A DNA stretch of 64,000 bases from UBA7359 sp964523895 (GCA_964523895.1 CAZGBJ010000005.1:1-64000), one strand, 5' to 3'; counted from the first letter of the stretch, positions 7,496 through 16,451 are shown. Notes: a model not told the origin generated them from the sequence alone. Numbers and translations: made by a program.

Positions 7496-8611
7496 ATGAA
7501 TAAAATGTTTTTTATCTTAATATCATTTTTGTTTTTTAGTTGCTCAGTATCTGCAACAGAAATCATTTCCTCAGAAAAATATGCTTTCACAATTGAAACA
7601 GTCGTTGATGGATTAGAACAACCCTGGTCAGTCGATTTTCTGGCAGATGGTCGAATGCTGGTAACAGAAAAACCAGGTCGATTACGAATTATTGAAAATG
7701 GACGTTTATCAAAAGCTATAACAGGCTTGCCTAAAATAAAAGCCAAAGGACAAGGTGGCTTGCTTGATATTGCACTGGATCCGGATTTTGCAAATAACCA
7801 GACAATCTATTTATCCTATTCAGCGAAGGGAAAGGGCGGTATCGGCACAGAAGTTGTCAAAGGAAAACTTGTCGGCAATGAACTGAAAGAAACGAAAATT
7901 ATTTTTAAATTATCGCCGAAAACAAATACCGGCTATCATTTTGGCTCACGATTATTATTTGCCAAAGATGGCACATTGTTTGTCACTTTAGGTGATCGCG
8001 GTGACAAAGAACGTGCTCAGAATCTAAATGATCATGCTGGTTCGCTAATAAGAATAAACAAGGATGGTTCTATACCGGAAGATAATCCCTTCTTTAATAA
8101 TCCTGATGCTAAGCCTGAAATATATACCTATGGCAATCGAAATATGCAGGGTATAGCACTACATCCTGAAACCGGTGATGTCTGGACGGTAGAACATGGC
8201 CCTCAAGGTGGTGATGAACTCAATCTAATGAGAGCCGGTGTTAATTATGGCTGGCCTGTAATCACCTATGGTGTGAATTATGTTATAGGAACAAAAATAG
8301 GTGAGGGCACAGAAAAAGAAGGGTTGGCACAACCAATACACTACTGGGTGCCTTCAATCGCCACATCCAGTTTGTTATTTTATAGCGGAGATAAATTTCC
8401 CAACTGGAAAGGCAACGCTTTTGTTGGCTCGCTTAAATTCGGCCAGTTAGCCAGGCTGGAAATGCAAGGTAACAAGGTAATTAAAGAAGAACGATTAATT
8501 AATGGCGCTGTCGGTCGTATAAGAGAAGTACAACAAGGACTGGACGGTTATATTTATATACTTACTGATGAATCGAACGGAAAGTTGTATAGAATAAAGC
8601 CTGTTGATTAA
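7496..8611 (+). CDS. PQQ-dependent aldose sugar dehydrogenase (YliI/Asd-like), periplasmic
   Basis: 371 residues from the ATG at 7496 (the frame opens at 7373, but that part overlaps cmoB). It has a Sec signal peptide (residues 1-21, cleavage after S-V-S-A), then a six-bladed propeller of the soluble glucose/sorbosone dehydrogenase family. Typical segments are 'LEQPWSVDFLADGRMLVTEK', 'GQGGLLDIALDPDF', 'HFGSRLLF', 'GNRNMQGIALHP' and 'VEHGPQGGDELN'. By family it oxidises aldose sugars with PQQ and calcium in the periplasm. No PQQ biosynthesis genes are in the window. The 34-bp gap to cmoB would allow read-through, but functional linkage is doubtful. Confidence 0.9.
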   Translation: MNKMFFILISFLFFSCSVSATEIISSEKYAFTIETVVDGLEQPWSVDFLADGRMLVTEKPGRLRIIENGRLSKAITGLPKIKAKGQGGLLDIALDPDFANNQTIYLSYSAKGKGGIGTEVVKGKLVGNELKETKIIFKLSPKTNTGYHFGSRLLFAKDGTLFVTLGDRGDKERAQNLNDHAGSLIRINKDGSIPEDNPFFNNPDAKPEIYTYGNRNMQGIALHPETGDVWTVEHGPQGGDELNLMRAGVNYGWPVITYGVNYVIGTKIGEGTEKEGLAQPIHYWVPSIATSSLLFYSGDKFPNWKGNAFVGSLKFGQLARLEMQGNKVIKEERLINGAVGRIREVQQGLDGYIYILTDESNGKLYRIKPVD

Positions 8612-8620
8612 GTCAGAGTG

Positions 8621-8638
8621 ATACCGACGTGTCGGTAT
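8621..8638. promoter_or_regulatory. Perfect inverted repeat upstream of EthD and GST genes (candidate operator)
   Basis: ATACCGAC-GT-GTCGGTAT is a perfect 18-bp dyad located 51 bp before the EthD start codon. Its short 2-base centre makes it a poor hairpin and a good protein-binding palindrome. The ACCGAC half-site resembles operators of TetR-family electrophile sensors such as NemR. No regulator gene lies next to it. It may also sit within a terminator region of the preceding sugar dehydrogenase gene, but there is no U-run. Confidence 0.6.
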
Positions 8639-8688
8639 AATAAGCTGTTAGGGACAAACAATAACAAATAAATTGAGGGCATAGAAAG

Positions 8689-9051
8689 ATGATCAAGTTC
8701 GTTATGTGTATAACACGACACACAAACATGACTCGCGAAGAATTCAAAGATTATTGGATGAATAAACATGGTCCATTCTTCATGAGCAACGCTGATGCGA
8801 TGGGCGCAAAAAAATATGTGCAGTCGCATACATTAGATACCCCTTTGAACGAAGGTCTTAGAAGCTCAAGAGGAATGTTGCCTGAATATGATGGCGTCGC
8901 CGAGGTCTGGTTTGAATCAGAAGAAGCACTAATGGAGGGAATGAGTTCTCCCGAAGGGCAGAAATTGGGCGCTGCGTTGCTAGAAGATGAAGGAAATTTT
9001 ATTGATCACTTAAAGTCTTCAGCATTTATTGTTAAAGAGCATGAATTCTAG
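8689..9051 (+). CDS. EthD-domain protein
   Basis: A 120-residue dimeric alpha/beta-barrel (ferredoxin-like) protein of the EthD family. The hallmarks are 'TREEFKDYWMNKHGPF' near residues 18-33 and the C-terminal 'DGVAEVWFESEEALMEGMSSPEG' block. EthD proteins accompany degradation or detoxification enzymes and bind small organic compounds; the exact reaction is usually unknown. The ATG at 8689 follows TTGAGGGCATAGAAAG. A GST gene starts 31 bp downstream, so the two probably form an operon controlled by the dyad at 8621-8638. Confidence 0.88.
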   Translation: MIKFVMCITRHTNMTREEFKDYWMNKHGPFFMSNADAMGAKKYVQSHTLDTPLNEGLRSSRGMLPEYDGVAEVWFESEEALMEGMSSPEGQKLGAALLEDEGNFIDHLKSSAFIVKEHEF

Positions 9052-9082
9052 ACATCATTTAGTAACTATCACAGAGTAAAAT

Positions 9083-9709
9083 ATGATCAAAGTATATGGT
9101 AAGCCAGATACGCGTAGCACTAGAGTTCTCTGGACGCTGGAGGAAGCAAGTGCTGATTATGAGTTCATTAAAATCGAACTTGGAAAAGAAGCAAAGCAGG
9201 AATCTTATTTGAAACTTAATCCCGGCGGCAAAGTGCCAACTTTAGTTCATGATGATCTAATCTTGACGGAGTCTGTTGCGATTTGTACTTACATTAGCGA
9301 TTTATTTCCAGATTCGAATCTTATACCAGCCTGCGCAACTTCAGATCGCGCCATCTATAATCAGTGGTGTTACTTTGCTATGACTGAACTTGAACAACCA
9401 CTTTGGAGCATGGCGAAACATCGGTTTGTTTTGCCTAAAGAATACAGAATTAGAGAAATGTTAAAAACAGCAAATTATGAATTTGAAGAAGCTCTCGATG
9501 TATTTAGTTTAGGTCTTAGTGACCGTGAATTTTTAGTTGCTGACAGGTTTACTTGTGCGGATTTAATAGTTGCCAATATTCTAAGCTGGGCCAAACGAGG
9601 TAGTAAACGAGCAATCTCTTTGCGACATGATAATGTCGAGCAATACCTGCAACGAATGCTTTCCCGTAAGGCATTTCTTCTTGCGCAAAAACGTGAGCAG
9701 GAAGTTTAG
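9083..9709 (+). CDS. Glutathione S-transferase family protein
   Basis: A 208-residue cytosolic GST. The N-terminal thioredoxin-fold domain has Ser12/Thr13 in 'PDTRSTRVLW' as the likely glutathione-activating residues, 'GGKVPTLVHDD' with the cis-Pro, and the glutathione-binding 'LTESVAICTYISDLFP'. The C-terminal helical domain contains the conserved 'DRFTCADLIVAN' N-capping box. It pairs with the EthD gene, suggesting conjugation or isomerisation of an electrophilic substrate. It differs from the GST at 5071, which has a Cys-type active site. Confidence 0.9.
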   Translation: MIKVYGKPDTRSTRVLWTLEEASADYEFIKIELGKEAKQESYLKLNPGGKVPTLVHDDLILTESVAICTYISDLFPDSNLIPACATSDRAIYNQWCYFAMTELEQPLWSMAKHRFVLPKEYRIREMLKTANYEFEEALDVFSLGLSDREFLVADRFTCADLIVANILSWAKRGSKRAISLRHDNVEQYLQRMLSRKAFLLAQKREQEV

Positions 9710-9757
9710 TTTTGGAAGTAGGTCAGATGAAGCTTTACTTGCTGACTGATTAGAACT

Positions 9758-10906
9758 ATGCAATTACTTGGTGGCTTAAACCGCAAAGATTTTTTAAAAC
9801 AGTACTGGCAAAAGAAACCGTTGTTGATTCGTCAGGCATTTCCTGATTACCAGAGTCCGCTTTCTGCAGAAGAGTTAGCCGGACTTGCTTGTGAGGAAGG
9901 CGTTGAGTCTCGTTTGGTTCTTGAACAGGCTGGTGATGTTCCCTGGCAACTACGACATGGGCCTTTTGTCGAGAGTGACTTTACTTCTTTGCCTGAGTCT
10001 CATTGGTCTTTATTAGTACAGGCAGTTGATCATCATATTCCCGAACTTGCTTGTCTATTAGATGAATTTAATTTTATTCCCAATTGGCGAATTGATGATC
10101 TGATGATTAGCTTTGCACAAACAGATGGCAGTGTGGGTCCTCATCTGGATAATTACGATGTGTTTTTATTACAAGTTCAGGGTAAGCGACATTGGCATAT
10201 TAATGACAATGAATATACAGAAGAGAATTTCATATCTGGAATGGAATTACGCTTGCTGGAAAATTTCGAATCAAAACAAGACTGGATACTGGAAGCCGGC
10301 GATATGCTTTATCTGCCGCCCGGTGTTGCTCATCATGGTGTTGCGCTTGATGATTGCATGACGTTTTCAATCGGCTTTCGAGCGCCGACACAAAAAGAAT
10401 TGTTAAGTACTTTTAATGGACAATTGGATGAGTTAACAGACGATGTTTTTTATTCTGATCCAGAATTGGTATTGCAGGAATCTCCCGGCGAAATAAAAGC
10501 AGAACATATTAGATCTATTCAAGAATTAATGTTTTCAACTGCGTCCGATAAAGAAGATTTTAATAGTTGGTTCGGATGCTATATTACTGAAAATGCAGCT
10601 GCTGACATTGAATATGATGTAGAGGAACTTAATGCGGATGAGTTTCATAATAAATTTAAGCAAAGTGATACTCTTAATCGTAGTGGGTATAGTCGATTTT
10701 CTTATATTGTTAACGATGACTCGATAGCGTTATTTATTGCTGGCAATAAATTAAATTTATCCAATAGTTACTTGCCTTTAGTGAGTTACTTCTGTTCGCA
10801 TCATAAACTTGATTATGTGTCAGTTATGCAGTGTTGTGATAAAGATGCAGCATTAGATCTTCTTTTTAAATTATATTGTGACGGTTATTTCTTTTTTTAT
10901 GAATAA
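9758..10906 (+). CDS. roxA: Ribosomal protein L16 arginine hydroxylase (RoxA/YcfD), JmjC-type
   Basis: A 382-residue 2-oxoglutarate/Fe(II) oxygenase that by family hydroxylates an arginine of ribosomal protein L16. It begins 'LGGLNRKDFLKQYWQKKPLLIR', as in YcfD. The metal-binding triad is His129-x-Asp131 ('GPHLDNYDVF') and His192 ('YLPPGVAHHG'). The C-terminal half is the dimerisation and winged-helix part typical of ROX proteins, with full family length. The gene 3' end overlaps the following GNAT gene by 8 bp, so the pair is translationally coupled. Confidence 0.95.
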   Translation: MQLLGGLNRKDFLKQYWQKKPLLIRQAFPDYQSPLSAEELAGLACEEGVESRLVLEQAGDVPWQLRHGPFVESDFTSLPESHWSLLVQAVDHHIPELACLLDEFNFIPNWRIDDLMISFAQTDGSVGPHLDNYDVFLLQVQGKRHWHINDNEYTEENFISGMELRLLENFESKQDWILEAGDMLYLPPGVAHHGVALDDCMTFSIGFRAPTQKELLSTFNGQLDELTDDVFYSDPELVLQESPGEIKAEHIRSIQELMFSTASDKEDFNSWFGCYITENAAADIEYDVEELNADEFHNKFKQSDTLNRSGYSRFSYIVNDDSIALFIAGNKLNLSNSYLPLVSYFCSHHKLDYVSVMQCCDKDAALDLLFKLYCDGYFFFYE

Positions 10907-11333
10907 AATTGATTGTCGTGTTGAGCAAGTTAAGTGGCAGGATATGGAAAGTCATTTGCGCCGTATTCGAACCATTGTATTTATTGAAGAGCAGAATGTT
11001 CCTGAAGAAATGGAATGGGATGAATGTGATGAAATTTGCACACATGTTATTGTTGAAATAAACGGGGCTTATGTTGCAACTGGCCGTCTATTAGAAACAG
11101 GTCAAATTGGTCGCATGGCGGTATTGAAGTCTTATCGGCAAATGGGTGTTGGTAGTAAAATATTAAAAAAACTGTTGTTTGTTGCCGAGTCGATGGGTAT
11201 AAAAACTGTTTTTCTTCATTCTCAACTTGATGCCATTGGTTTTTATAAAAAATTCAGTTTTGAGGAAGAAGGTAATATTTTTGATGATGCGGGGATTCCC
11301 CATCGAAAAATGAAAAAAGCACTAATCAATTAA
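10899..11333 (+). CDS. GNAT family N-acetyltransferase
   Basis: 144 residues from the ATG at 10899, inside the last codons of roxA. It shows the acetyl-CoA fold: 'IRTIVFIEEQNVPEEMEWDE' N-terminal block, then 'GRMAVLKSYRQMGVGSKILKKLL', where Q/RxxGxG/A is the pyrophosphate-binding loop, and the C-terminal 'FLHSQLDAIGFYKKFSFEEEG' strand-helix. This layout matches the YjcF/ElaA-like group with small-molecule or unknown substrates. The 8-bp overlap with the L16 hydroxylase suggests a coupled function, but the substrate cannot be read from sequence. Confidence 0.9.
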   Translation: MNKIDCRVEQVKWQDMESHLRRIRTIVFIEEQNVPEEMEWDECDEICTHVIVEINGAYVATGRLLETGQIGRMAVLKSYRQMGVGSKILKKLLFVAESMGIKTVFLHSQLDAIGFYKKFSFEEEGNIFDDAGIPHRKMKKALIN

Positions 11334-11365
11334 TAAGACATTTATTTAATATAGGAGATAGATTA

Positions 11366-11734
11366 ATGAACATTGTTATAAATATACTTGTTGGGCTTGT
11401 CGCATTTCTCCATATTTATTTTCTTGTTCTCGAAATGTTTCTATGGGACAAACCATTTGGTTTAAAAACGTTTAATCAAACTCTGGAAGCCGCCACTGCT
11501 TCAAAGGTTCTGGCAATGAATCAAGGACTTTATAATGGTTTTTTAGCAGCAGGACTTATTTGGGGATTATGTCTGGGTGAAGAAGGTCATTCGATTAAAT
11601 TATTTTTTCTGGCTTGTGTTGTCATTGCGGGTATTTTTGGTGGCTTAACCGCAAGTCGAAAAATATTATTCATTCAAGCTTTGCCAGCAGCATTAGCACT
11701 GGGCTTGATGTTAATTCCGCTTATCCAGATGTAA
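11366..11734 (+). CDS. DUF1304 family membrane protein
   Basis: A 122-residue protein with four predicted transmembrane segments. The signature 'LVAFLHIYFLVLEMFLWDKPFG' near the N-terminus is that of DUF1304, small inner-membrane proteins of unknown function. Later 'NQGLYNGFLAAGLIWG' and 'GGLTASRKILFIQALPAALAL' also match the family. The ATG at 11366 follows TAGGAGATAG, a good ribosome binding site. It lies 32 bp after the GNAT gene and is followed by a bidirectional terminator. Confidence 0.88.
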   Translation: MNIVINILVGLVAFLHIYFLVLEMFLWDKPFGLKTFNQTLEAATASKVLAMNQGLYNGFLAAGLIWGLCLGEEGHSIKLFFLACVVIAGIFGGLTASRKILFIQALPAALALGLMLIPLIQM

Positions 11735-11748
11735 TAAAATTTTGACTG

Positions 11749-11775
11749 GCAATCCCAATATTATCTTGGGATTGC
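11749..11775. terminator. Bidirectional terminator hairpin between convergent genes
   Basis: GCAATCCCAA (11749-11758) pairs perfectly with TTGGGATTGC (11766-11775) across a 7-base loop. It lies between the DUF1304 gene (plus) and the parvulin gene (minus). An A-rich stretch to the left (AAAATTTT) gives the U-run for minus-strand transcripts. Confidence 0.8.
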
Positions 11776-11791
11776 TAATCATAAAACTATG

Positions 11792-12073
11792 TCAATCTTC
11801 GCGGCTGGTGATTTCTAACAAGTGATATCCAAATTGAGTTTTTACCGGCCCATGCACGGTATCAAGCTCACCACTAAACACGACTTCGTCAAATTCCTTT
11901 ACCATTTGTCCCGGACAAAATTCACCCAGGTCACCACCATTGCGACCAGAAGGACATGTTGAATGCTCTTTTGCTACTTCTTCAAAATCAGCACCATCTT
12001 CAATTTTTAGTTTTAATGAGGCGCATTCTTCTTCAGTGTTGACAAGAATATGGCGTGCGGAAGCTTTGCTCAT
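11792..12073 (-). CDS. ppiC: Parvulin-type peptidyl-prolyl isomerase (PpiC)
   Basis: A 93-residue single-domain parvulin without signal peptide, so cytoplasmic. It catalyses cis/trans isomerisation of prolyl bonds. The whole chain is the catalytic domain: 'SARHILV' (His8), 'GADFEEVAKEHSTCPSGRNGGDLGEF', 'FDEVVFSG' and the terminal 'TQFGYHLLEI'. Length equals E. coli PpiC (93). It follows phaC on the same strand after 34 bp, so it may be co-transcribed with the PHA synthase gene. Confidence 0.95.
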   Translation of the reverse strand: MSKASARHILVNTEEECASLKLKIEDGADFEEVAKEHSTCPSGRNGGDLGEFCPGQMVKEFDEVVFSGELDTVHGPVKTQFGYHLLEITSRED

Positions 12074-12107
12074 GGATATTCTCCTAATCTATATAATGTA
12101 ATTAATC

Positions 12108-13865
12108 TTAATCTATTCTAACTTTAACGTAACTACCGGGTGCATCTTCAATTGCTTTTAATTTTCTACCAGGTTTACGTGCGTTTATTTTTTTGCCTGC
12201 ATGTTTCTTGATCCATTTCTGCCAATCTGTCCACCAGGAACCTTCTGTGTAGCTCGCGTTGTCGAGCCAGTTCTCTGGTTTCTTTTCAATAGTATTATTT
12301 GTCCAAAATCCATATTTATTTTTAATTGGCGGATTAATAATACCGGCAATATGACCTGAACCACCGAGTACGAATTTAACATCGCCGGACATTAGTTGTG
12401 CGCCGGCATAAGTCGATTTCCATGGCGTGATATGATCATCATGAGTCGATATGAAATATGTGGGTACTTTAATCTTGCTTATATCAATCGCGGTATTATC
12501 GAGTTTAATGCCGCCGGGTTCACGCAATAAGTTATTAAGATAACAATTTCGTAAATAATAACTATGTGCCTTAGCAGCTAAACGCGTTGAATCTGAATTC
12601 CAGTAGAGCAGATCAAATGCAGTGGGTTCTTTTCCAAATAGATAGTTGTTGATAAAGAATGGCCAAATAAGATCATTGGAACGTAACATATTAAATACCG
12701 ACGCCATGCTAGTACCGTCAAGAAAACCCTCTTTCTCCATGGTGACATCGAGTGAATCGAGTTGTTCTTCATCAATGAAAATACCTAAATCACCGGGAAC
12801 CTCGAAATCAATCATTGTTGTGAAATAGGTTGTTGATTTAATTGCTTTGCGGCGCTTTTTCGCAAGATAGGCATTGGTTGCAGCAAGTAGGGTGCCGCCG
12901 ATGCAATAACCAATCGTATTCACTGACGACTGCTCTGTTTCCTCTTTGACCTTATCAATGGCGGTTAAGATGCCTTTGGTCATGTAATCTTCAAGTTCGG
13001 TATTCGCAAAAGTCTCATCAGGATTAACCCATGAAATAATGAAAACACTATGGCCTTGATCAACAGCCCATTGAATGAAGCTGTTTTCTTTTCTTAGATC
13101 GAGGATGTAATACTTGTTTATCCAGGGTGGCACGATAAGCAGCGGTGTTTCATAAACTGTTTTAGTCGTCGGTGTGTATTGAATAAGTTGCATTAATTTA
13201 TTTTGGAATATCACTTTGCCTGGTGTTGTAGCAACATTTCTACCCACTTCAAAGGATGAGTTATCCGTCATTCGTGGTGTTAATACTTTTCCTTCTCCAC
13301 GAATTAAATCATCTAACAAGGCTTGCGCTCCATTTACCAGATTTTCACCATTGCTATCCAGTGTCTCCTTTATGACGGCAGGGTTGCTTATAGCAAAATT
13401 TGTTGGAGACAGGGCATCAACAAATTGCTTGGTATAGAACTCGAGTTTCTGCAGTTCTTTGTCATCTAACTGCTGGTTTGCAACTGTAGATTTAAGTGTG
13501 TATTCCGAAATTAATAAATAGAATTGTTTGATATAATCGAATGCAGCAATTTCATTCCAGTTTTCATCAGAAAAACGGCGATCAGACTTGCCAGGTGTAA
13601 TAACTGGATCTGCTTCCAATCCAAAACTCTTATATGTCGTGTACTGACAGAGGCGGATGAAATCATTAAATAGACTGATATTGTTTTGACGTAATGCAGC
13701 GCTGCTATTGATCTTACCTTTCCATTCATTAATTAGCTCGGTGTTGAAAAGGACTGGGTTGACCATATTAAAGCTATCCAGACTGGCATTCATAAATAGC
13801 GTCGTCATCTCAAGCTGAGAATCAGAAAATTGTTTCATCATTTCTTCTGTGTTGCCAAAAAACAT
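12108..13865 (-). CDS. phaC: Poly(3-hydroxyalkanoate) synthase, class I-like PhaC
   Basis: It polymerises (R)-3-hydroxyacyl-CoA into granules. 585 residues from the ATG at 13865, chosen because GAGG lies just upstream; the longer frame starts with a GTG at 13892 without a site. The alpha/beta-hydrolase catalytic triad is visible: Cys321 in the lipase-like box GYCIGG, Asp477 in 'THDDHITPW' and His505 in 'GGSGHIAG', close to positions in the Cupriavidus enzyme. The PhaC N-domain ends in 'VYETPLLIVPPWINKYYILDL'. No phasin, PhaE or PhaR follows, and phaA/phaB are not adjacent; precursors may come from the thiolase/FadJ genes at 21-24 kb or elsewhere. Confidence 0.96.
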   Translation of the reverse strand: MFFGNTEEMMKQFSDSQLEMTTLFMNASLDSFNMVNPVLFNTELINEWKGKINSSAALRQNNISLFNDFIRLCQYTTYKSFGLEADPVITPGKSDRRFSDENWNEIAAFDYIKQFYLLISEYTLKSTVANQQLDDKELQKLEFYTKQFVDALSPTNFAISNPAVIKETLDSNGENLVNGAQALLDDLIRGEGKVLTPRMTDNSSFEVGRNVATTPGKVIFQNKLMQLIQYTPTTKTVYETPLLIVPPWINKYYILDLRKENSFIQWAVDQGHSVFIISWVNPDETFANTELEDYMTKGILTAIDKVKEETEQSSVNTIGYCIGGTLLAATNAYLAKKRRKAIKSTTYFTTMIDFEVPGDLGIFIDEEQLDSLDVTMEKEGFLDGTSMASVFNMLRSNDLIWPFFINNYLFGKEPTAFDLLYWNSDSTRLAAKAHSYYLRNCYLNNLLREPGGIKLDNTAIDISKIKVPTYFISTHDDHITPWKSTYAGAQLMSGDVKFVLGGSGHIAGIINPPIKNKYGFWTNNTIEKKPENWLDNASYTEGSWWTDWQKWIKKHAGKKINARKPGRKLKAIEDAPGSYVKVRID

Positions 13866-14192
13866 ATCAACCTCATTAATTTTGTATACCACTCAATGTT
13901 GGGGCGCATTATAAGTTAATTTGTGCACTGCAACAAGAAACGCTGTTTTCGTAATGAAAATATGCAAAACTACAATCAAAATAAATATTGAAATAACATT
14001 AATAAAATATTATAAATTAATGAATATATTAAGTTTTATATGAATATTTAAGGCTAAATGGAAGGATTTACTAGTAACTCTCTTATAAATCGATTATTGC
14101 CAATACATCCAGTATAAATGACTTAATAAGAGAGGCTAGATTAAGGAGGGCGATTAAGCCCTCTTTAATCAGTTATACATAAAATCAGTGTA
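13866..14192. other. Intergenic region with two hairpins
   Basis: No gene was found. It should hold the phaC promoter on the minus strand. A 9-bp stem CTCTCTTAT (14078-14086) / ATAAGAGAG (14126-14134) encloses a 39-base loop and is followed at once by the terminator-like hairpin at 14139-14170. Neither hairpin has a clear U-run, so this may be the structured 3' end of the outer-membrane protein transcript or a short RNA. Confidence 0.45.
14139..14170 (-). terminator. Probable terminator hairpin downstream of outer-membrane protein gene
   Basis: GATTAAGGAGGGC (14139-14151) pairs with GCCCTCTTTAATC (14158-14170) with one mismatch and a 6-base loop. It lies 23 bp after the stop of the minus-strand gene ending at 14193. 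The following U-run is weak, so termination may be partial. Confidence 0.55.
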
Positions 14193-15221
14193 TTAAAATG
14201 TCGTACTGATACCTGCTGTGATACGAATATCTGGCTCACTCTGTATACCACCGAGATCATTAATGATGGGTATACCTAGTGATGAATACAGTGACCACCT
14301 TTCACCTATACCTATTCTAATACCCGGAGATAAGTAGAGAGTATGACCGCCTGTATTTGCATCTTTAGCATTACTGATTTCAACACGATCGCGATAATCA
14401 CCATTCAGTTCAAGAACAAGATCAACATAATCGACTATTTTCTTTTTATGACTATGGTGGTGATGTTCATGACCTTTTTCTTCTTTTGGAAGGTAGAGAC
14501 GATAACTTGCCGCAATGTTGTAATTAAAGATATCGCCTAAGTCAGTGTCTTGAGTTCCCTCTGTAGTATAGGTGTAGAGCAAATTGCTGGAAATTCCTGT
14601 TCTTCCCCAGCTTCGATTCAATGAGATACCAACGAAAGGATCCCATGAGCCTGAGCCTGGTTGTTGTTCGGCTTCAAACAATTTTCCTTCAATTTCTTTT
14701 TCGTCGGTATCGCCCGTTGGTATTTTTACACCAGCCATGATGGCAACATCCATAAAATCAGACTGATAAAATCGATACTGAGCAAATAAACTCAAATCAC
14801 CAATGCCAGTTGAATCACCTGCGAGTTCTGCTTCACCAGCACCAGGGCCATCATTTTCACCTTCGCTTATATTTTGACGATCAATATAAGGCAAACTAAA
14901 TCCAATAGATAAATCATCCGTTAGACCATAGGCAACATTAGCTGAAAGACTTAGTAAACTATCAGTTGAATGAACTTCATTATTGATAGCGCCAAGTGCT
15001 TCAAGTCTTTCATTTGAGATATCATCAAGTTCTATAAATTGCGCACTTATACCAAAAACCAGTTTTCCCTTAGCTAGGGTAGAAGCCGTCATGGTGTTAA
15101 TAGCTCCGGCCGAGCCTGTCTCAAAACTTGGGCTGGCGTGATCCGCTACGACTACATGACTAAAAAGAACAAGTGTCACAGTTAACAATATGCAAAGTTT
15201 ATTTTTAATTAATAAATTCAT
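14193..15221 (-). CDS. Outer-membrane channel-like protein (transporter/MetA-pathway type)
   Basis: A 342-residue beta-barrel protein with a Sec signal (about 1-26, cleavage near 'VVADHA'). Alternating amphipathic strands ('YGLTDDLSIGFSLPYIDRQN', 'MAGVKIPTGDT', 'FVGISLNRSWG') end in a C-terminal Phe, the outer-membrane insertion signal. 'GVKIPTGDTDEKE' and 'SLYSSLGIPI' are typical of the Phenol_MetA_deg/transporter superfamily. A His cluster (HEHHHHSH, about residue 257) in a loop suggests metal contact. It is last of three minus-strand genes with the Met/His-rich barrel and a DUF2946 protein. Confidence 0.8.
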   Translation of the reverse strand: MNLLIKNKLCILLTVTLVLFSHVVVADHASPSFETGSAGAINTMTASTLAKGKLVFGISAQFIELDDISNERLEALGAINNEVHSTDSLLSLSANVAYGLTDDLSIGFSLPYIDRQNISEGENDGPGAGEAELAGDSTGIGDLSLFAQYRFYQSDFMDVAIMAGVKIPTGDTDEKEIEGKLFEAEQQPGSGSWDPFVGISLNRSWGRTGISSNLLYTYTTEGTQDTDLGDIFNYNIAASYRLYLPKEEKGHEHHHHSHKKKIVDYVDLVLELNGDYRDRVEISNAKDANTGGHTLYLSPGIRIGIGERWSLYSSLGIPIINDLGGIQSEPDIRITAGISTTF

Positions 15222-15265
15222 GATTCATTAATCTCCTGGTAATAATTATTTAAAGTGATTAATGA

Positions 15266-16372
15266 TCAGAATGCATATTGCCAGCCTGCAGTAACAATCA
15301 GATCGGTTTCTAGTTGTGGTCCATTTAAATCTCTATGCAGTGGTATACCAACTTCTGCAGCAAGCCGGTGACCGCGAAGTCGTCCGCTTTGTCCGGCCAG
15401 ATTTAATCCAAACATCAGGTTAACAATATCGCCACCATAGTTGTCCGGATCAGCTGTTTGTACTGGTGCAGTGATTAGACTATCAGAGCCATCTATTTGT
15501 CCTTCGTGACTATAAGCTATTCTGGTTGAAGTACTGATCCATGGTTGCCATTGATAACTGAACCACGAAGTTATCTCGTGTTTGTCGCCAAAACTATAGC
15601 CATTGTTATCACCAGTACGAAATGTTCCCATGTACTGTGCGCCCCAATTGAAGTTATTGAGCGTACCGGTATAGGTCATACCGGGAAGTAAATCATAAGT
15701 GCCGGAACCTAATTGCATAGCATAAGGCAATCTTAAAGTAGGGGTCATGCCAGTTGGTGCAAGAACATCATCAACCTCGTCTGTATCACCAGTCGGCAAA
15801 CTTATGCCCGCATTTGCATGAATTTTATGTCTACCATTATTGAACAGTCTGAACATACCGGATACTTTGGTATCGCCCATGCCACTAGATTTTGTATTAA
15901 ACGTACCAAGAACGGTTGTTGTCGCTCCACCACCCATATAAGTCGTGTGATCCATGGATTTATCCACATGCATGGTCATCAGCATCAAGGTCAACCAATC
16001 TGTTGGGGCATACATTGCGCCGACCATATGCATATCCATCGTCATCTTTGTCGGAACAACTCGTAATGTTGCCGGCATAGGGTTAGGGTTAGCAACAGTA
16101 GTTGCAATGAAATCAGACGAAACGCTTGTCGTTCCTATTCTGTTACCTTCCATGTCCATATGCATATAGCGATAAGATAACATCCATTCACCTTTGCCGT
16201 GCATGTGTTCACCCATAACACCTATAGGGGCATGACTATCTGCACGAACAGGTGTAAGACCATCGCTACTTAAATTCATCCCCGCACCATGATGGTCAGA
16301 ATCTGCAAAAACATTAAAACAAAATAATAATCCGGAAACGATGATCGCTTCTTTCTTTAATAAAGAAAACAT
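15266..16372 (-). CDS. Met/His-rich outer-membrane barrel protein, probable metal-linked transporter
   Basis: A 368-residue protein with a signal peptide (about 1-23, cleavage after 'NVFA') and a beta-barrel ending '..AGWQYAF' with terminal Phe. It shares the 'ISLPTGDTDE' motif and end pattern with the neighbour at 14193, so the two are paralogues or the same superfamily. The N-terminal third is very rich in Met and His ('GEHMHGKGEWM', 'YMHMDMEG', 'MTMDMHMVGAM'), typical of Cu(I)/Ag(I)-handling proteins. A role in copper or silver traffic is inferred from composition and the DUF2946 neighbour. 44 bp separate it from the downstream gene, consistent with an operon. Confidence 0.78.
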   Translation of the reverse strand: MFSLLKKEAIIVSGLLFCFNVFADSDHHGAGMNLSSDGLTPVRADSHAPIGVMGEHMHGKGEWMLSYRYMHMDMEGNRIGTTSVSSDFIATTVANPNPMPATLRVVPTKMTMDMHMVGAMYAPTDWLTLMLMTMHVDKSMDHTTYMGGGATTTVLGTFNTKSSGMGDTKVSGMFRLFNNGRHKIHANAGISLPTGDTDEVDDVLAPTGMTPTLRLPYAMQLGSGTYDLLPGMTYTGTLNNFNWGAQYMGTFRTGDNNGYSFGDKHEITSWFSYQWQPWISTSTRIAYSHEGQIDGSDSLITAPVQTADPDNYGGDIVNLMFGLNLAGQSGRLRGHRLAAEVGIPLHRDLNGPQLETDLIVTAGWQYAF

Positions 16373-16451
16373 TGGTAATTACTCCTGGTAATTCAAATAA
16401 ACATTACTCACTGTCTGTAAAACAGTAAGTATTAATAAAAAATGATTTGAA

